Shown: in pieces, positions 58,992 to 64,000 of the stretch | Numbering within the stretch: the stretch's first letter is position 1 | Layout of the letters: each line of letters opens with the position of its first letter | From: Saccharum officinarum | Lineage: Eukaryota; Streptophyta; Magnoliopsida; Poales; Poaceae | Direction: 5' to 3' | Length of the DNA stretch: 64,000 nucleotides | Assembly (NCBI GenBank): GCA_020631735.1 | Contig: CM036159.1 | Coordinates: 98,386,701-98,450,700 of the forward strand | The notes under the pieces: generated by a model | What the model saw: only the letters and a program-made list of their open reading frames with translations | Databases searched by the model: none | What the model was told of the DNA's origin: nothing | Position numbers and translations under genes: made by a program

Positions 58992-59916
58992 GGGTCCAGG
59001 AAAAATGCTCTGATTTCTTCAAGAGACGGTACAGAGGGAGTGCTTTTTCGCCGAGGCGCGAAATGAAACGGCTGAGTGCCGCCAAGCAACCTGTGACCCT
59101 CTGTACGCCCTTCAGATCTCGAATGGGGCCCATCTTGGTTATTACAAAGATTTTTTCAGGGTTGGCCTCGATGCCGTGTTTAGACACGATGAACCCTAAA
59201 AGCATACCTCGTGGGACGCCAAAGACGCATTTCTCTAGATTGAGTCTGATGTTTTTTACCCAGAGGCATTTGAACGCAACGTCGAGGTCGTTGACCAGAT
59301 CGTCGGCTTGTTTGGTTTTGACAACGATGTCGTCGACATAAGCCTCGACAGTCGACCCGATGTGCTTTCCAAAAACGTGCTGCATGCATCGCTGGTACGT
59401 AGCCCCAGCGTTCCGAAGACCGAAGGGCATCGTAACGTAGCAATACATGCCGAATAGGGTGATGAATGAAGTCGCAAGCTGGTCGGACTCCTTCATTTTG
59501 ATTTGGTGGTAGCCGGAGTATGCATCTAAGAATGAGAGAGTTTCACATCCCGCGGTGGAATCAACGATTTGGTCAATGCGTGGCAAAGGAAATGAAACTT
59601 TTGGACATGCTTTATTTAAACTGGTATAGTCTACACACATCCTCCATTTCCCACTCTTTTTCCTAACTAATACAGGATTAGCTAGCCACTTGGGATGATG
59701 AACCTCCTTGATGAATCCGGCCTCCAACAGCTTGTGTATCTCCTCGCCGATGACCCTGCGCTTCTCCTCATCGAAGCGACGCAGGCGTTGCTTCACCGGT
59801 TTGGATCTGACCCGGATCTCCAAGGCGTGCTCGGCGACTTCCCTGGGTATGCCTGGCATATCTGAGGGATTCCACACAAAGATGTCGACGTTTGCGCGGA
59901 GAAAGTCGACGAGCAC
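58801..59916 (-). pseudogene. Reverse transcriptase (Tat-type pol)
   Basis: RT motifs: LLEAGFIKEVHHPKWLANPV, WRMCVDYTSLNKACPK, LDAYSGYHQIKM, MPFGLRNAGATYQR and the catalytic YVDDIVVKT. A TAG codon at 59925-59923 separates it from the protease frame; upstream and downstream are in the same frame. Confidence 0.9.
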
Positions 59917-59922
59917 TGCTTC

Positions 59923-60600
59923 CTATTTAGGATCGAGGGTGGCGCTGACGTTCAGCGCCTTTCCCTTGGGATCAGCGGGGTCGAGGGGTACGAGTTTGAC
60001 ATCTTCCGCGGGCTCGAAGCTGCCGGCATGGCGTTTTGGGTCGGGAATCGCATTGGCGAGGCCGTCGAGGTCTGCAGCCAAGATCGCCGACTCCAAAACA
60101 GCCTCGCCGTGCTCGACGCACTCGACGTCGCACTCGTAGGCATGTTCATATGAGGGCCCTACAGTGATGACACCGTTTGGGCCTGGCATCTTGAGCTTGA
60201 GGTAGGTGTAGTTCGGGATTGCCATGAACCTGGCGTAGCATGGGCGCCCTAGGATAGCGTGGTACGTTCCACGGAATCCGACCACTTCGAAAGTGAGAGT
60301 CTCCTTTCTGAAGTTGGCCGGTGTGCCAAAACAAACAGGCAGATCGACCCGTCCGAGGGGTTCCGCCCGTTTCCCTGGCATGACTCCGTGGAAGCCCCCG
60401 ACGCTAGGTTGGAGGCGCGCTCTCTCGACCCCCAGAAGGTCGAGGGTCTAGGAGTAGATGATGTTGAGGCTGCTTCCGCCGTCCATGAGCACCTTGGTGA
60501 GGCGTGTGTTGGCGATGACGGGGTCAACAACGAGCGGATAGACTCCCGGGTTGGGGACATAGTCTAGGTGGTCGTCACGGTCGAAAGTGATGGCCACCGC
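59923..60600 (-). pseudogene. Aspartic protease region (Tat-type pol)
   Basis: Active-site strand VLMDGGSSLNIIYS near 60480, a D-G-G variant seen in Tat-type proteases, followed by an in-frame TAG (60450-60448), then FRGTYHAILGRPCYARFMAI, PNYTYLKLKMPGP. The ILGRP strand is the usual second protease landmark. Confidence 0.8.
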
Positions 60601-60645
60601 AGACCAATCAAGGAAGTGGGGACTACCGTTTGTACGGAGAAAACC

Positions 60646-63061
60646 TCACGCCGTTCTCGCTTGCGCTGGCGCGCCGAGAGGCGGGTCGAGGGCCCTCCGT
60701 AGATCATGAAGCAGTCGTGGATCTCGGGAATCCCCCGTCCTTGTCGTCACTCTTAGGGTCCTCCTTCTTGTCGTCCTTCTTGACGCCGGCACCCCAAAGT
60801 ACCTGCGAAGCATATGACAGTCTTCGAGGTTATGGTTAGTGGGTCCCTTGTGGTAGGGACACGGCTCTTTGAGCATTTTGTCGAAGATGCCCCCGCCGGG
60901 GGGCCTCGAGGCTTCTTGTGCTCGGTAGCAGCGACGAGCTCGTCGGCCGGGGCCTCGAGCTTGCCCTGCTGGCCTTTCTTCTTCTTGCGGTTGTTTCTCT
61001 TGGAGCCCCGGGTGGAGCTCGCGGGATCGTCGACCTTCTGCTTCCCCCTTTCTAGGTCGCCACCAAAGATTGCACCAACCGCCTCCTCGCCGGCGGCGAA
61101 GTTGGTGACAATGTCCATCAACCCGTTGGCAGTGAGTGGAGTGTTACGGCCCAATTCTCGGACCAACTCCTTACAGGTGGTGCCGGAGAGGAAGGCCATA
61201 ATTACGTCGGAGTCGGTGACGTTGGGGAGCTCGGTACGCTGCCGGGAGAAGCGCCGGATGTAATCCCGAGGGATTCACCTGGTTTCTGCTTGCAGCTCCG
61301 GAGGTCCCACGAGTTGCCGGGGCGCATGTAGGTCCCCTTGAAATTTCCCTCAAACACCCTTACGAGATCGTCCCAGTCGTGGATCTGTCGAGGTGGGAGA
61401 TCCTCGAGCCAGGCTCGGGCGGTGTCGGAGAGGAACAGGGGGAGTTGTCGAATGATGACCCGGTCGTCGGTGGCCCCGCCCAGCTGACACGCCAAGCGGA
61501 AATCGGCGAGCCAAAGTTCGGGTTTGGTTTCGCCGTTGTACTTGGTGAGAGTCGTGGGGGGGCGAAACCGAGCCGGGAGCACCGTCTCACGGATAGCCTT
61601 ACTGAAGACCCGAGGACCCGGGGGCTCGGGTGAAGGGCTACGATCTTCCGAACTGTCGTAGCGTCCACCCCTGTGGACGTGGTAGCCTCGAGGCACGCCG
61701 TCACTGTGCTTGCGCGTGCGGCGCTCGACGATGTTGCCACGGGTGTCTCGAGGCTCGTGGTCGTTGGTGGTGGGCTCAAGGGCCGGAGCTACCCGGTTTC
61801 GCCGGGCAGGCTCGGGGTGAACCGAGGCTTCTCTCTCCTGTCGGGAGGGCTCGATGATCCGCTCCGAGGCTGCCTCGCGTCGCCTCGAGGCAGAGCTCTC
61901 GGCCTGCTGCATGGCGGCGGTCTCGAGGAGTTCTCGGATTTCATCTCGAGCCCGACGGGCGTCGGGGTTTGACGGCTCGGGCATGTTGCGGAGGAGCATG
62001 GCGGCGGCGACGACGTTCTGGCTGGCTCGAGCGAAAACCGGGGGGTCGACCACCCGGTCCTCGTTGATGCGACGGTTGACGTCGCGAGCTCTCCCACCAA
62101 GTGCGCGTTCCGCACGCTCACGCTCGAGGGTTTGTTGGAGTAGATCCAGGTTTTCCCGTTCCTCGTCAAGCCTGTCCTGCAACTCATGAATCTGCTCGAG
62201 CTGCGTCCCTTGATCCGCAAGAAACTGAGGGTCGTCTCGCTCAGCAGGAAGCTCGACATGAGGTGGCGTGTGCCTTCCTTCGACTGGCTCTTCGTCCTCT
62301 GATTCCGAAGTGCTTTCAACATCGATGTTGAAGCATTCGCGGGTCGGATCATAGGTGTCGTCAGCCGAGTCGGAGTCAGGAGCGCTAAAGTAGTAGTATG
62401 ACGGGGGAATGTGTGGCCGTTGCAAATCGTCACTGGGGTTGCGATGTTGAGAAGCAGTCACATAGGGCTCTGTTTCCGGTGTCTCCGTAGAGTCTCGATA
62501 ATCAGAAGCCGGTGTGGATGCAATGAGGTCCAGAGTGGAGCGTAGATGGTGCCCGGAGAGTTCCTCATAAGCACTCATGCGAGTGCTCACGGAAGATGCG
62601 TATACCCGGGCAGCCGAGTCTAGCCCAAACGGGAATGGTGATGGAGATGTTGCTGCCCGTGCCGGAATGGATGCTCCGGACAGTGGTGTCTCACCGGACG
62701 GGGGAGCGGCGGGATTCTCCGTCGGCATGTTACCCTCAGTCAAGCTCGTCCTACCCAAACCTTCCACAAGGAGATCTGGGCCGGCGCCTGGCTGGGGGGT
62801 GCCGGACCGGGGGATCCCATCACCCTCCGCGAGGTGAAGACGGTGGTTGTACCGGGCTCGTCGTCGTCGGGCGGCCCGCGCCCGCCTAGAGCGACGGTAC
62901 CGGCGGATTGCTCCCCCGGGCTGGGAGAGCTCATAGTCCTCATCGGTTGGGTGCCTGGGTGGAAGTAGGACCATATCGTAGCCATAGCCAAGCGACATGA
63001 ACTCCAAACTCCCAAACCAGATCACCGTGGCCAATGGAATAGGGCGTTCGGGGTCAGCCAT
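60646..63061 (-). pseudogene. gag of the Tat-type element, frame broken
   Basis: Start MADPERPIPLATVIWFGS at 63061. The first ~460 residues are acidic, arginine-rich and coiled (EQIHELQDRLDEERENLDLL). The capsid part has LPARFRPPTTLTKYNGETKP, WLEDLPPRQIHDWDDLVRVF and YMRPGNSWDLRSCKQKPGES. After a one-base loss at 61268 it continues MAFLSGTTCKELVRELGR, then a lysine-rich run and CPYHKGPTNHNLEDCHML RRYF (about 60870-60800), a zinc-finger-like motif, reached by another frame change. Confidence 0.85.
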
Positions 63062-63103
63062 CCAGGAAAAAAGGAGAGAAAGCGACGTTGGCACGCAGCG
63101 ATC

Positions 63104-63121
63104 CCCTACCTGGCGCGCCAA
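63104..63121 (-). other. Primer-binding site of the Tat-type element
   Basis: On the element strand TTGGCGCGCCAGGTAGGG follows the LTR end after one base. Position is diagnostic; I did not assign the tRNA. Confidence 0.7.
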
Positions 63122-63122
63122 C

Positions 63123-63337
63123 TGTCGGTGTTCAGACCCGAGGGGGTCCTAAACCAATGAGTAAATGCTGCATGTCTCTTTCCTGGATGGTGATGCAAGG
63201 AGAACACACGGGGGTTTATCCTGGTTCGGGCAAAAGAAGGCCCTACGTGCAGCGGGGGGGGGAGAAGTTTGTATTTCCTTGCACCGAAGTGCTCGTGTAG
63301 GGGTTACAAGCATGCGAGAGAGGGCGTCGAGCCCAAG
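63123..63337 (-). repeat. Truncated LTR piece abutting the primer site
   Basis: Matches the first ~215 bases (plus strand) of the LTR at 48474 and stops after GTCGAGCCCAAG, where another LTR copy begins. It carries several C-to-T or G-to-A changes relative to the other two copies. Confidence 0.9.
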
Positions 63338-64000
63338 TGTCGGTGTTCGGACCGAGGGGGTCCTAAACCAACGAGTAAATGCTGCGTGACTCTTTCCTGG
63401 ATGGTGATGCAAGGAGAACACACGGGGATTTATCCTGGTTCGGGCAAAAGAAGGCCCTACGTCCAGCGGGGAAGAGAGGTTTGTATTTCCTTGCACCGAG
63501 GTGCTCGTGTAGGGGTTACAAGCAGGTGAGAGAGGGAGTCGAGCCCAAGTCTCAAAGAGAAAAAGGAGAAAGATGGTTGCTTCGCGTTTTTTTCCGTGAT
63601 GCTTCTTCTTCCCCTATTCGTCGCCCTGGCCTGTCCTTTTATAGGGTGAGAGGAGGCCAAGTCGAGGGGAGCCTTGAGGCGATGGTTCGTCGATTCCTGT
63701 TGAGTTGACTGTAGCGACGTGGCTTCGGGATGGCCGGCCATCCCTGGGTACCCTGACGTGGTGCGGGACAAGAGGGTGAAATGACCCAGAGCGCCATGCC
63801 ATACCGTCCTTCGAGCTAAGTCGAGCGTCGGGGCCGGGTCGAGGCTGGGTCGAGGTCGGATGGATAAGGCCGAATCCCTAGTATCGCGGGGGACGGACCT
63901 TGTCTTATCCTGCCTCGAGGGTGATTGATGGTGAATAGTGCGCGGTAAGGTGGATACAGTGACGGCTTTCACCTCCCATCACGGGATGGGCAGTAAAACA
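63338..64000 (-). repeat. Second LTR copy in tandem, running off the window
   Basis: Starts TGTCGGTGTTCGGACCGAGG directly after the truncated piece, same orientation. It shares most of the sequence of the 3' LTR but has indels (different text around 63565-63620 against 48715-48800). TATA-like motif on the minus strand at 63643-63637. Confidence 0.88.

Larger units (their letters stand above)
48474..64000 (-). mobile_element. Tat-type Ty3/gypsy retrotransposon (continues past window)
   Basis: Element-strand order from the right: 5' LTR material, primer site, gag, protease, RT, RNase H, integrase, a ~7 kb region holding an oppositely oriented spliced gene and a tandem array, polypurine tract, 3' LTR. 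RT before integrase is the gypsy order. Long extra sequence between integrase and 3' LTR with an additional ORF is characteristic of the Tat group (Grande-, RIRE2- or Ogre-like). gag-pol has several frameshifts and two in-frame TAG codons, so this copy is not autonomous as written. Confidence 0.88.

Overview
This is a nuclear window from a grass, most likely a panicoid/Andropogoneae species such as sorghum or a close relative. That assignment is inferred from spliced, GC-rich grass-type genes, many Tourist- and Stowaway-like MITEs, and nested Ty1/copia and Ty3/gypsy retrotransposons; no species-specific marker was checked. The window contains one 100-base N gap (43242-43341).

Layout. 1-3630 is part of a long LTR (minus orientation) with a GC-rich core. 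3631-6600 holds repeat debris, including a duplicated motif pair and a possible non-LTR element. 6827-11018 (minus) is a three-exon GT8 GUX-type xylan glucuronosyltransferase gene with one apparent 1-base frameshift. 11-21.9 kb is intergenic and full of short transposons: a ~2.9 kb long-TIR (Mutator-like) element with a hAT MITE and Tourist MITEs nested inside, a Stowaway, another Tourist, and long TA/AT microsatellites. 21964-25690 (minus) is a WEB1-like coiled-coil gene with a 5'UTR exon. 26882-32513 (minus) is a complete Ty1/copia element with 117-bp LTRs and a 5-bp target duplication. 34.3-34.6 kb carries two decayed exons of a DUF1640-type gene. 35299-38265 (minus) is an intact single-exon PPR gene. 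39.8-42.2 kb (plus) is a decayed gene for an acidic protein, with a 5'-truncated LINE inserted, a 216-bp internal tandem duplication and a nonsense codon. After the gap lie a second LTR of the type seen at 1-3630, an unclassified repeat rich in CCGGAACTTCCGG-like motifs, and an old gypsy RT fragment. That fragment is split by a large Tat-type gypsy element filling 48474 to beyond the window end (minus).

The most unusual object is the Tat element. Besides gag-pol it carries, on the opposite strand, its own spliced gene (52056-56009, at least four introns) with a TATA box and a four-unit array of ~484 bp repeats upstream. The predicted product has a PF04195-like N-terminal domain, a proline/glutamate-rich middle and a coiled coil. 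It is convergent with pol.

A caution runs through the window. Most frameshifts in otherwise good GC-rich coding sequence are single-base changes in short G/C runs, mostly losses. Some apparent pseudogenization, including that of GUX, may therefore be base-calling error. The AT-richer WEB1-like and PPR genes are intact.
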